A stretch of DNA of 5,663 bases, taken from contig CANHJR010000098.1 of assembly GCA_947461165.1 (NCBI GenBank), forward strand, positions 1 through 5,663, given 5' to 3'. Position numbers and translations under genes: made by a program. The notes beneath the pieces are model-generated. The model ran no database searches and had not been told where the DNA came from. It was given only the letters and a program-made list of their open reading frames with translations. Every line of letters starts with the position of its first letter. The first letter of the stretch is position 1. Below, in pieces: positions 1-5,663 of the stretch. This DNA is from Saprospirales bacterium (lineage in GTDB: Bacteria > Bacteroidota > Bacteroidia > Chitinophagales > JADJOU01).

Positions 1-450
1 AAGGCCATATCTTTTGGTGAGGCATTGACCGATGATTTTAAAGCTTATCAGTCGAATGTAAAATCAAATGCGCAGGCAATGGCCAAAGCGTTGATGGATC
101 GCGGCTATCATATCGTTTCGGGTGGCACAGACAATCACTTGATGTTAGTGGATTTGAGAAATAAAAATATATCAGGAAAAAAAGGTGAAATAACCTTGGG
201 AAAAGTGGACATAACGGTCAATAAGAATATGGTTCCGTTTGATGACAAATCAGCATTCATAACCTCTGGTATTCGACTCGGAACACCTGCAGTGACTAGT
301 CGAGGAATGAAGGAGTCAGACATGGAAACGATTGTAGGCTGGATAGATAAGGCACTAATGAATGCAGATGACGAGGCCGTTCTGGCTTCGATCAAAACAG
401 AAGTCAATTCATTCTCAAAAAGATTCTTTCTTCCTGGTGGAGAAAATTAA
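1..450 (+). CDS. glyA: Serine hydroxymethyltransferase, C-terminal part (5' end outside window)
   Basis: This PLP enzyme interconverts serine and glycine while passing a one-carbon unit to tetrahydrofolate in the cytoplasm. The reading frame is open from base 1 and ends with TAA at 448-450, giving the last 149 residues of a protein that is usually about 420-430 residues long. Recognisable family segments are SGGTDNHL (fragment residues 40-47), ITVNKNMVPFDDKS in the middle, and TSGIRLGTPAVTSRG. The Arg of TSGIR (codon 274-276) corresponds to the substrate-carboxylate-binding Arg363 of the E. coli enzyme. The PLP-binding lysine lies upstream of the window. A TTG at 25 is not a real start, because the frame and family similarity continue to the window edge. 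gcvH follows 63 bases downstream, and both proteins act in glycine/one-carbon metabolism. Identification is firm; only the fragment can be judged. Confidence 0.96.
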   Translation, partial: KAISFGEALTDDFKAYQSNVKSNAQAMAKALMDRGYHIVSGGTDNHLMLVDLRNKNISGKKGEITLGKVDITVNKNMVPFDDKSAFITSGIRLGTPAVTSRGMKESDMETIVGWIDKALMNADDEAVLASIKTEVNSFSKRFFLPGGEN

Positions 451-473
451 GAATGGATATCAGAATATTAGTA

Positions 474-481
474 TAAATTTG
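474..481 (+). promoter_or_regulatory. Possible Bacteroidota -7 box before gcvH
   Basis: TAAATTTG matches the Bacteroidota TAnnTTTG -7 element exactly and lies 32 bases before the gcvH ATG, which would give an A-rich leader of roughly 25 bases. I see no TTTG or TTG at the usual distance upstream (about 447-455), so the promoter is only half supported. gcvH could instead be read through from glyA. Confidence 0.4.
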
Positions 482-513
482 CAATAAAATAACACCTAAA
501 ACATAAAATAATA

Positions 514-891
514 ATGAGTTATCCAGCACATTTAAAGTATACCAAGGAACACGAATGGATTCTAATCGATGGCAATATTGCTAAAATTGGAATTACAGAT
601 TTTGCCCAGAAAGAATTGGGCGATATTGTATTTCTCGATATCAATACCATCGGAAAATCAGTCAAACAAAATGAAATTTTTGGAACGATAGAGGCAGTGA
701 AAACGGTTTCAGACCTATATATGCCAATGACTGGGAAAGTACTTTCTATGAATATGGCGTTAGACGCTGACCCACAGCTAGTAAATTCTGATCCATATGG
801 AGACGGATGGATGGTTGAGGTCGAAATCGCCGATGAATCTGAATTAGCTTCTCTTTTGTCAGCTGAAGATTACACGGCTATCGTTGGCTAA
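514..891 (+). CDS. gcvH: Glycine cleavage system H protein (lipoyl carrier)
   Basis: The H protein carries the aminomethyl intermediate on a lipoyl arm between the P, T and L proteins of the glycine cleavage complex. It is a complete 125-residue protein, the normal family length. It starts at ATG with the typical opening MSYPAHLKYTKEHEW and ends with the usual acidic C-terminal helix (LLSAEDYTAIVG). The lipoylation site is in GTIEAVKTVSDLYMP, with Lys63 as the modified lysine. The later NSDPYGDGW segment is also characteristic of the family. The start is preceded by an A-rich leader without a Shine-Dalgarno sequence, as is normal in Bacteroidota. It follows glyA, which also handles glycine, and its last 8 bases overlap the probable start of the VanZ-like gene. 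P, T and L proteins are not in the window. Confidence 0.97.
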   Translation: MSYPAHLKYTKEHEWILIDGNIAKIGITDFAQKELGDIVFLDINTIGKSVKQNEIFGTIEAVKTVSDLYMPMTGKVLSMNMALDADPQLVNSDPYGDGWMVEVEIADESELASLLSAEDYTAIVG

Positions 892-1270
892 GATTTTTGA
901 CTTATTGTCATTTCTCAAAAATAAATGGTGGCACACAGGCTTGTGTGCCATTTTTATTTTAATATTGTCTCTAATTCCAGTAGAGCTTCTAATCAAGCCT
1001 TATTTTAGCTATGAAGACCTTCTGGTGCATTTTTTAATGTATGGAGGCTTGGCAGTTTGCTTGGCATTATCTGTCTTTGATCATTTGAAGGCAGCAAGTT
1101 TGCGTGAAATTGTTTTAGGAATATTGCTTTTGGCATTATTTGGTTTTTCAGTCGAGGTACTTCAAAACATTTTGCCAGTCAATCGTTTCTTCTCTATTGC
1201 AGATGCTATCGCGAACACCATAGGTGCATCCAGTTTTTACCTTATTGCTAGGGCTGTAAAGAATTCATAG
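884..1270 (+). CDS. VanZ-like integral membrane protein
   Basis: This is a small hydrophobic protein of the VanZ-like family. VanZ itself gives low-level teicoplanin resistance in enterococci, but most bacterial homologues, including this one, have no assigned role. Four likely membrane segments are visible at about residues 18-36, 46-64, 75-91 and 106-123. Conserved VanZ features are DLLVHFLMYGGLA (45-57, with Asp45 and His49), EVLQ (91-94), Arg101 and DAIANTIGA (107-115). No ATG occurs before codon 52, which lies inside the conserved domain, so a non-ATG start is required. TTG at 884 overlaps the gcvH stop by 8 bases and would allow translational coupling; TTG at 905 is the alternative. The exact N-terminus is uncertain. 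From memory, gcvH followed by a VanZ-like gene is a recurring arrangement in Bacteroidota. A strong terminator-like hairpin lies within codons 16-26. Confidence 0.85.
   Translation: MAKIFDLLSFLKNKWWHTGLCAIFILILSLIPVELLIKPYFSYEDLLVHFLMYGGLAVCLALSVFDHLKAASLREIVLGILLLALFGFSVEVLQNILPVNRFFSIADAIANTIGASSFYLIARAVKNS
929..960 (+). terminator. Intrinsic terminator-like hairpin after gcvH, inside the VanZ-like frame
   Basis: TGGCACACA (929-937) pairs perfectly with TGTGTGCCA (942-950) around a GGCT loop. The stem is 9 bp, can be lengthened by two G-U pairs, and is followed at once by TTTTTATTTT (951-960). An A-rich tract (917-925) precedes it, so the structure could also act on the opposite strand. 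It lies 37 bases after the gcvH stop, where a gcvH terminator would be expected, yet it also encodes the start of the first membrane segment of the VanZ-like protein. It may be a partial terminator or attenuator; activity is inferred from form alone. Confidence 0.75.
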
Positions 1271-1291
1271 AATGAGATTGAGATAATCTTT

Positions 1292-1323
1292 TTTGAGATT
1301 ACGCAATCATATTTCTATATTTA
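1292..1323 (+). promoter_or_regulatory. Probable pfkA promoter, Bacteroidota type
   Basis: TTTG at 1292-1295 is followed after 20 bases by TATATTTA at 1316-1323, which differs from the Bacteroidota -7 consensus TAnnTTTG only in the last base. Transcription would begin near 1329, leaving a leader of roughly 23 bases before the pfkA ATG. The leader has no Shine-Dalgarno sequence, as usual for the phylum. Confidence 0.55.
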
Positions 1324-1351
1324 TTTCGTTATTACTTCAACAACATCAAAG

Positions 1352-2338
1352 ATGGAAAAAAAGAAGATTAAGAAAATTGGAATTTTAACATCTGGAGGCG
1401 ATGCACCTGGGATGAATGCTGCCATAAGAGCTGCTGTCAGAACTTGCGCTCATTTTGGAATTGAAGCTGTTGGAATCCTAGAAGGATACGACGGATTGAT
1501 CAATGGTGAATTCATAACAATGGGGCCGAGAGATGTCAAGCATATTATTAATCAAGGTGGAACCATTCTCAAGTCAGCTCGATCCAAAGAGTTTCGAACA
1601 GAAGAAGGTCGCAAAAAGGCTACTGTGCAATGCAAAAAGAATCAAATCGATGCCTTAGTTACCATTGGAGGCGATGGGACGTTTACAGGCGCCAAAGTAT
1701 TTTTTGAAGAATATGGAATTCCATTTATTGGGGTTCCTGGAACCATAGACAATGATATTTTTGGAACAGATTTCACTATTGGATTCGATACGGCAAACAA
1801 TACAGCTGTAGAAGCAATCGATAAAATTCGAGATACCGCAACATCTCACAATCGGCTATTTTTTGTAGAGGTGATGGGTCGAGACGCTGGATTTATAGCT
1901 TTGAATGCAGGGATTGCCTCTGGTGCCTTAGGAATCATGATTCCTGAGAAAAAAGACAGCATAGATGATTTGTTTGAGTTATTTGAAAAAGCAAAGCGCT
2001 CTGGTAAAACATCCAATATAATTGTCGTGGCAGAAGGAGATGAACTTGGCAGTGTGTATGATCTCGCCAAGGTGACAAAAATGAAATATCCTGAGTATGA
2101 CATTAAAGTTGCTGTTTTAGGACACATTCAGAGAGGTGGAACACCAACTTGTGCAGATCGAGTTTTAGCATCAAGACTTGGCTATGGCGCGATTCTAGGA
2201 TTGATACATGGCAAGACAAATGTCATGGCTGGCGTTCAATCCAACAAACTAGTTTATACTAAGATCGAAGAAGCCATCAAAAAGCACAATGAAATCGACA
2301 AGGAATTGCTTGAACTTATCGAAATCTTGTCGATCTAG
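1352..2338 (+). CDS. pfkA: ATP-dependent 6-phosphofructokinase
   Basis: This cytoplasmic enzyme phosphorylates fructose 6-phosphate to fructose 1,6-bisphosphate, the committed step of glycolysis. The 328-residue length is normal for the bacterial PfkA family. Motifs in order are GGDAPGMN (15-22), GGDGT (106-110), PGTIDND (129-135, with the catalytic base expected at Asp133 and metal-binding Asp135), MGR (175-177), Glu228 and LGHIQRGG (256-263). Gly109 and Gly130 are the residues that mark ATP use; PPi-dependent enzymes usually have Asp and Lys there. Arg26 and Arg30 match the E. coli effector-site Arg21 and Arg25, so allosteric control is possible but unproven. ATG at 1352 is the natural start, giving the lysine-rich MEKKKIKKIG before the first strand. 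The GAPDH gene follows 74 bases downstream with no convincing terminator between them, so the two may be cotranscribed. Confidence 0.97.
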   Translation: MEKKKIKKIGILTSGGDAPGMNAAIRAAVRTCAHFGIEAVGILEGYDGLINGEFITMGPRDVKHIINQGGTILKSARSKEFRTEEGRKKATVQCKKNQIDALVTIGGDGTFTGAKVFFEEYGIPFIGVPGTIDNDIFGTDFTIGFDTANNTAVEAIDKIRDTATSHNRLFFVEVMGRDAGFIALNAGIASGALGIMIPEKKDSIDDLFELFEKAKRSGKTSNIIVVAEGDELGSVYDLAKVTKMKYPEYDIKVAVLGHIQRGGTPTCADRVLASRLGYGAILGLIHGKTNVMAGVQSNKLVYTKIEEAIKKHNEIDKELLELIEILSI

Positions 2339-2412
2339 CAATCAATATTAAGCAACAGACAAGTTTTCTTAACTCAACCTGCGTATTTTATAATCATTTA
2401 AAAACTAAAAAA

Positions 2413-3417
2413 ATGGAAAGAATTAGAGTAGGAATAAATGGTTTCGGCAGAATCGGGGGACTAACAATGGACGCGATGTTGAGGAGAGACAATATTGATA
2501 TTGTAGCGATCAATGACCTCGTTGCTCCCGATTATTTGGCATATATGATCAAATATGATTCAGTTCATGGAAAATTCAAAGGAGAAGTATCTGTCGAAGG
2601 CAATAACCTTGTAGTCAATGGAAAAACCATAAGAATCACAGCTGAGCGCGATCCCTTAAATCTCGAATGGGATAAAGTAGGCGCAGAATATATAGCAGAA
2701 TGTACAGGTTTATTCTTGGATCAAGAATCCGCCTCTAAACATCTAACTGCAGGTGCCAAGAAAGTCATTCTTTCTGGACCATCAAAAGATGATACACCGA
2801 TGTATGTCATGGGCGTCAATCATCATACATTATTGGATTCTGTGAAAATACTATCGAATGCGAGTTGCACCACAAACTGTCTAGCACCATTAGCGAAAAT
2901 AATTCATGAAAACTTCGGCATTGTAGAAGGCCTAATGACAACAGTTCATGCTACTACTGCGACACAGAGAACGGTCGATGGACCATCCCTAAAAGACTGG
3001 AGAGGTGGTCGATCGGCGCTACTGAATATTATCCCTTCATCGACTGGCGCAGCTAAAGCTGTCACGAAAGTAATCCCAGAATTGAAAGGAAAGCTCACTG
3101 GGATGGCATTTCGGGTGCCAGTGGCGGATGTATCCGTAGTCGATCTGACCGTTCGAATTGAGAAACCCTCGAGTTATGAAAAAATTTGTCAAGCTATGAA
3201 ATCGGCATCAGAAGGATCTATGAAAGGTATCGTAGGATACACCGAAGATCAAGTGGTATCACAAGACTTTATTGGCGATGAAAGAACGTGCATTTTTGAC
3301 AGCGGAGCAGGTGTCATGCTCAATTCAAATTTTGTAAAATTGGTGGCTTGGTATGACAATGAAACAGGGTATTCCAACAAATTAACGGATCTCATTATCC
3401 ATTCTGCAATGTTGTAA
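2413..3417 (+). CDS. gap: Type I glyceraldehyde-3-phosphate dehydrogenase
   Basis: The enzyme oxidises glyceraldehyde 3-phosphate to 1,3-bisphosphoglycerate with NAD in the cytoplasm; it is a homotetramer in this family. The 334-residue length and sequence closely resemble E. coli GapA. NGFGRIG (9-15) is the NAD-binding loop, and Asp35 in AINDL favours NAD over NADP. SNASCTTNC (148-156) holds catalytic Cys152, and His179 in TTVHATTATQ is its partner. TVDGPS, DWRGGR, NIIPSSTGAAKAV, the phosphate-binding AFRVP (Arg234) and WYDNETGYSNK are all present. One oddity is that the usual GRIGR...R segment reads GRIGGLTMD, with Gly16 and Asp20 in place of two arginines found in E. coli GapA. The ATG is preceded by an A-rich leader, and I see no strong promoter in the 74 bases after pfkA. 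Confidence 0.97.
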   Translation: MERIRVGINGFGRIGGLTMDAMLRRDNIDIVAINDLVAPDYLAYMIKYDSVHGKFKGEVSVEGNNLVVNGKTIRITAERDPLNLEWDKVGAEYIAECTGLFLDQESASKHLTAGAKKVILSGPSKDDTPMYVMGVNHHTLLDSVKILSNASCTTNCLAPLAKIIHENFGIVEGLMTTVHATTATQRTVDGPSLKDWRGGRSALLNIIPSSTGAAKAVTKVIPELKGKLTGMAFRVPVADVSVVDLTVRIEKPSSYEKICQAMKSASEGSMKGIVGYTEDQVVSQDFIGDERTCIFDSGAGVMLNSNFVKLVAWYDNETGYSNKLTDLIIHSAML

Positions 3418-3425
3418 AATTCATT

Positions 3426-3458
3426 TTTGTAGATTTTTTTCGGTATCTATTATCTTTG
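3426..3458 (+). promoter_or_regulatory. Strong Bacteroidota-type promoter for comF
   Basis: TTTG at 3426-3429, within TTTTTG, and TATCTTTG at 3451-3458 are separated by 21 bases. Both elements match the Bacteroidota consensus (TTTG and TAnnTTTG) exactly. Transcription should begin at about 3461-3466, on or just before the comF ATG at 3465. The position also argues against the upstream TTG at 3456 being the start, because it lies inside the -7 box. Confidence 0.7.
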
Positions 3459-3464
3459 TTTACA

Positions 3465-4145
3465 ATGTTGCTGGCTGCCTTACAATCCATTTTTACACCT
3501 ACTTGTCATTTTTGTGTCAAAAGAATACCCTATGCAACAGAAATTTTCTGCTTAGAATGTTACGGAAACCTACCAAAAACAAGCTTTAGATTTTCAGAGG
3601 ACAATCCTGTTGTAGATAGATTTAGGGGATTATTATCAATTCACAAAGCTGGTGCTTGGTTGTATTATAATCAGAATGACATGATCCGCGACATGCTCTA
3701 TGAAATCAAATATAGACAGAATAGAGATTTAGCTGTTCATTTAGGAAGATTGTGCGCTCAAGATTTCAAGAAGGATTTGCAGGGAATAGATTTTATAATT
3801 CCTATCCCACTTCATCCTTCCAAAGAATCTATTCGAGGCTTTAATCAGACCAAGCAAATAGCAATTGGCTTGTCGGAGGGAACGAACATACAGATCCTCT
3901 CCAATAATTTAATTAGAAAAGTGTTCACCGATTCGCAAACCAAAAAGACGAGAGATGAGCGATTTCAAAATGTGAGCCAAGTTTTTGAGTTGAAAGATAA
4001 ACCTAAAATTGAAGGAAAAAACGTTCTCCTTATAGATGATGTTATTACTACTGGAGCTACTTTGGAGTCGGCAGCCAACGAACTATTAAAAGCGAATCCA
4101 AATACCATAAATATTCTGACCTTGGCGACAGCCTTTGAACTATAG
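3465..4145 (+). CDS. comF: ComF-family phosphoribosyltransferase-like protein
   Basis: ComF-family (ComFC) proteins are cytoplasmic and needed for DNA uptake during natural transformation in several bacteria; they have a zinc-binding N-terminus and a phosphoribosyltransferase fold. With the ATG at 3465 the protein has 226 residues, a normal length. Cys14, Cys17, Cys29 and Cys32 form a CxxC...CxxC zinc site. IPIPLH (112-117) and RGFNQ (124-128) are conserved family segments, and VLLIDDVITTGAT (187-199) is the PRPP-binding loop with its two acidic residues intact. A TTG at 3456 would add three residues but lies in the promoter -7 box, so ATG 3465 is preferred. The gene begins a probable operon: the acetyltransferase follows 20 bases downstream. 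Family membership is clear, but a competence role in this organism is inferred, and many genomes keep comF without known transformation. Confidence 0.92.
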   Translation: MLLAALQSIFTPTCHFCVKRIPYATEIFCLECYGNLPKTSFRFSEDNPVVDRFRGLLSIHKAGAWLYYNQNDMIRDMLYEIKYRQNRDLAVHLGRLCAQDFKKDLQGIDFIIPIPLHPSKESIRGFNQTKQIAIGLSEGTNIQILSNNLIRKVFTDSQTKKTRDERFQNVSQVFELKDKPKIEGKNVLLIDDVITTGATLESAANELLKANPNTINILTLATAFEL

Positions 4146-4165
4146 AACTGAAAATTGATTATAAA

Positions 4166-4666
4166 ATGAACGATCAAACAAAACTCATTCGCGCAGGTGT
4201 TGACGACATTTCAGAAATTTATCGCTTAGCTGAGAAAATCTGGAACGTGCACTATGTGCCTATCATCGGACAAGTTCAGGTCAATTATATGCTCGAAAGA
4301 ATGTATAGTAGCGAAAGCCTTACAGAACAACTTGTAACCAAAAACCATTTGTTTTATTTCATTCAGGTGCTGGATCAAAACATTGGATTTATATCTTTGA
4401 GTGGACAAGAAAACATGTTTATACACAAATTCTATATTGATCAGGATGTCCAATCCAGAGGCTATGGTGCAGAAGTATTTCGCCAAATTCTGGCGATCTT
4501 TCCAACTGCAAATTCTTTTGAGTTAACCGTCAATCGAAAAAATTTTAAATCCATTAATTTCTATTTTAAACTCGGATTCAAAATTGACCATGTAGACGAT
4601 TTTGATATTGGAGATGGGTATTGGATGAATGATTTTATTATGAAATATTATCGAATTAAAGATTAA
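4166..4666 (+). CDS. GNAT-family N-acetyltransferase, substrate unknown
   Basis: This is a complete 166-residue single-domain GNAT enzyme, expected to move an acetyl group from acetyl-CoA to an amine. The order of GNAT elements is visible. The N-terminal strand and helix read LIRAGVDDISEIYRLAEKIW (7-26). The central strand before motif A is FIHKFYID (85-92). The acetyl-CoA pyrophosphate loop is QSRGYGA (96-102), followed by its helix. NRKNFKSINFYFKLGFK (123-139) corresponds to the usual N-x-x-A-x-x-F-Y-x-K-x-GF stretch. The C-terminal strand is GYWMNDFIMKYY (151-162). Nothing in the sequence identifies the substrate. It starts 20 bases after comF and ends 11 bases before the DUF5686 gene, so cotranscription is likely. 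It could modify a small molecule or a protein terminus. Confidence 0.9.
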   Translation: MNDQTKLIRAGVDDISEIYRLAEKIWNVHYVPIIGQVQVNYMLERMYSSESLTEQLVTKNHLFYFIQVLDQNIGFISLSGQENMFIHKFYIDQDVQSRGYGAEVFRQILAIFPTANSFELTVNRKNFKSINFYFKLGFKIDHVDDFDIGDGYWMNDFIMKYYRIKD

Positions 4667-4677
4667 AAAACAAACAA

Positions 4678-5663
4678 GTGAAAGTATTGATTTTATCGTT
4701 GTTTCCCTTGTTTCTTCATGCACAGTCGATTGAGATTGTGCTCAAAGATTATAGCACAAAGACGTCTATAAGGAACGCCACCGTATGGTCGAAAAAGAAT
4801 AAAATCGCAACTACGGATGATAAAGGGAAGGCGACTATTCCCAATGAAATTAAAACAATATTTGTCTGTGCTTCTGGTTATGATACGTTGGAAGTTTCTT
4901 TAGGAAGTTTTGGACAAACGATTTACCTCTCAAAACGGGACCGAAAATTGAACGAGGTTAGAATCAAACCAATCGTCGATGAACTAGCCAATGCACAGAT
5001 ACGCAGAATGATTCAACAGTTTGAAAATCTTCATCCAAACAAGTCAAACAATTACAAATTTAGCGTATATAATAAAATAACGATGGATGCACCAGAGGAC
5101 AGCAGTGCTCAAAAACTACTTGCCAAGGACAGTGAAATGGCCGATTTTGTAAAACAAAATAAGATGTTTGTCTGGGAGAAATTGACCGAAGCTAAGCACG
5201 ACATCCGATTTGGGGAAAAAAACACGGTTCTCATCTCGAATATGTCTGGATTTAAAATGCCAATCTATGAACTCATCGCCAAGTCGCTAGATAGATTCAA
5301 TTATCTTCCAAGTGTATTTCGAGACAAACGATATGAGGATTATGTTTTTAGACTAGAAGATACCATATACCAAAACAGACAGACCCTATATGAAATCAAT
5401 TTCTTTCCTCAAAGAAAGTTCAAAACGAGAAAAAGTCGCAGCGGATTTGTATTTATCGATTCTGCTACGGGAGCCTTGATCAAATACTATGGTCATACCA
5501 AGGATGGATATGCAGAAATTGAGAATGAATTGATTAATGGCTATTGTTTTAATAAAAGAATCTATTACAAAATGTCACTTGGAATGGTGTCTATGAATGG
5601 CTTCGCACCAGTAGCCGAAAATCGACTAAAACTAACGGATGTCAAAATGGACAATCAGTTTAC
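4678..5663 (+). CDS. DUF5686 / carboxypeptidase-regulatory-like protein, N-terminal part (3' end outside window)
   Basis: An uninterrupted frame from GTG 4678 to the window edge encodes 328 residues. It begins with a signal peptide (MKVLILSLFPLFLHAQ, cleavage likely after Ala15, no lipobox cysteine). Residues about 17-96 resemble the beta-sandwich regulatory domain common in Bacteroidota outer-membrane proteins: a TTDDKGKATIP turn, an ASGYDTLEV strand and a closing LNEVRI. Residues 104-330 fit DUF5686, with ANAQIRRMI, YKFSVYNKI (126-134), ISNMSGFKMPIYELIA (186-201), YEINFFPQRKF (238-248) and SGFVFIDSATGALIKY (255-270). Family members are usually around 800 residues and are predicted to end in an outer-membrane beta barrel, so most of this gene is missing. 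The frame is closed upstream by TAA at 4657-4659, and only GTG 4678 or TTG 4687 can start it; GTG gives the proper signal peptide. Its function is unknown. Confidence 0.85.
   Translation, partial: MKVLILSLFPLFLHAQSIEIVLKDYSTKTSIRNATVWSKKNKIATTDDKGKATIPNEIKTIFVCASGYDTLEVSLGSFGQTIYLSKRDRKLNEVRIKPIVDELANAQIRRMIQQFENLHPNKSNNYKFSVYNKITMDAPEDSSAQKLLAKDSEMADFVKQNKMFVWEKLTEAKHDIRFGEKNTVLISNMSGFKMPIYELIAKSLDRFNYLPSVFRDKRYEDYVFRLEDTIYQNRQTLYEINFFPQRKFKTRKSRSGFVFIDSATGALIKYYGHTKDGYAEIENELINGYCFNKRIYYKMSLGMVSMNGFAPVAENRLKLTDVKMDNQF

Noticed and set aside
884..1270. Reading the VanZ-like gene as a glycopeptide-resistance determinant
   Set aside because: There is no other van gene nearby, and VanZ-like proteins are widespread in Bacteroidota chromosomes next to gcvH. 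Family similarity alone does not support a resistance call.
1275..1295. AGATT-GAGAT-AATCT stem followed by a T run just after the VanZ-like stop
   Set aside because: The stem is only 5 bp and almost all A-T, too weak to call as a terminator. The T run also supplies the TTTG of the probable pfkA promoter.
1667..1758. Possibility that the phosphofructokinase is PPi-dependent
   Set aside because: PPi-type enzymes usually carry Asp and Lys at the two marker sites. Here both are glycine (Gly109 in GGDGT and Gly130 in PGTIDND), as in ATP-dependent enzymes.
1655..2127. Minus-strand open frames opposite pfkA (1655-1849 and 1846-2127)
   Set aside because: They lie wholly opposite a strongly conserved gene, show no recognisable domain, and have the composition expected of antisense shadows. 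The same applies to minus-strand frames at 135-407, 3965-4177, 4226-4486 and 4523-4723.
2348..2372. TTAAG...CTTAA inverted repeat between pfkA and gap
   Set aside because: The arms are five A-T-rich pairs with a 15-base loop and no following T tract, so neither a terminator nor an operator can be supported.
2389..2394. Perfect TATAAT upstream of the GAPDH gene
   Set aside because: This is the E. coli sigma-70 form, not the Bacteroidota -7 element. There is no matching -35 at the right distance, and such words are common in AT-rich spacers.
3407..3470. CAATGTTG repeated at 3407-3414 and 3463-3470, around the gap-comF junction
   Set aside because: An 8-base repeat within about 60 bases is weak evidence. 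Both copies are explained by coding sequence, and there is no other sign of an insertion or duplication.

Overview
The window looks like an ordinary chromosomal housekeeping stretch from a member of the Bacteroidota. Three things point that way. The DNA is AT-rich and the leaders before start codons are A-rich with no Shine-Dalgarno sequence. Promoter candidates fit the Bacteroidota pattern (TTTG, about 20 bases, TAnnTTTG). The last gene encodes a DUF5686-type protein with a carboxypeptidase-regulatory-like N-terminus, a family typical of this phylum. I cannot place it below phylum level.

All genes are on the + strand. From left to right: the 3' end of glyA (serine hydroxymethyltransferase, 1-450); gcvH (glycine cleavage H protein, 514-891); a small VanZ-like membrane protein whose likely TTG start overlaps the end of gcvH (884-1270); pfkA (ATP-type 6-phosphofructokinase, 1352-2338); a type I GAPDH gene (2413-3417); a ComF-family phosphoribosyltransferase-like competence gene (3465-4145); a GNAT acetyltransferase (4166-4666); and the 5' part of a DUF5686 outer-membrane-type gene that starts at GTG 4678 and runs off the window end. 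No gap exceeds about 80 bases.

The genes form functional blocks. glyA and gcvH belong to glycine/serine/one-carbon metabolism. pfkA and gap are both glycolytic and probably lie in one transcription unit behind a promoter at about 1292-1323. comF, the acetyltransferase and the DUF5686 gene are spaced 20 and 11 bases apart, which suggests one operon driven by the promoter at about 3426-3458.

I see no mobile element, CRISPR array, RNA gene, toxin-antitoxin pair or defence system, and nothing I would call a new biological system. Two regulatory details merit a second look. A textbook intrinsic terminator hairpin (929-960) lies inside the start of the VanZ-like coding frame, just after gcvH. The comF promoter sits so close to the comF ATG that its transcript may be leaderless. 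A smaller point is the loss of two arginines in the GAPDH Rossmann-fold segment.
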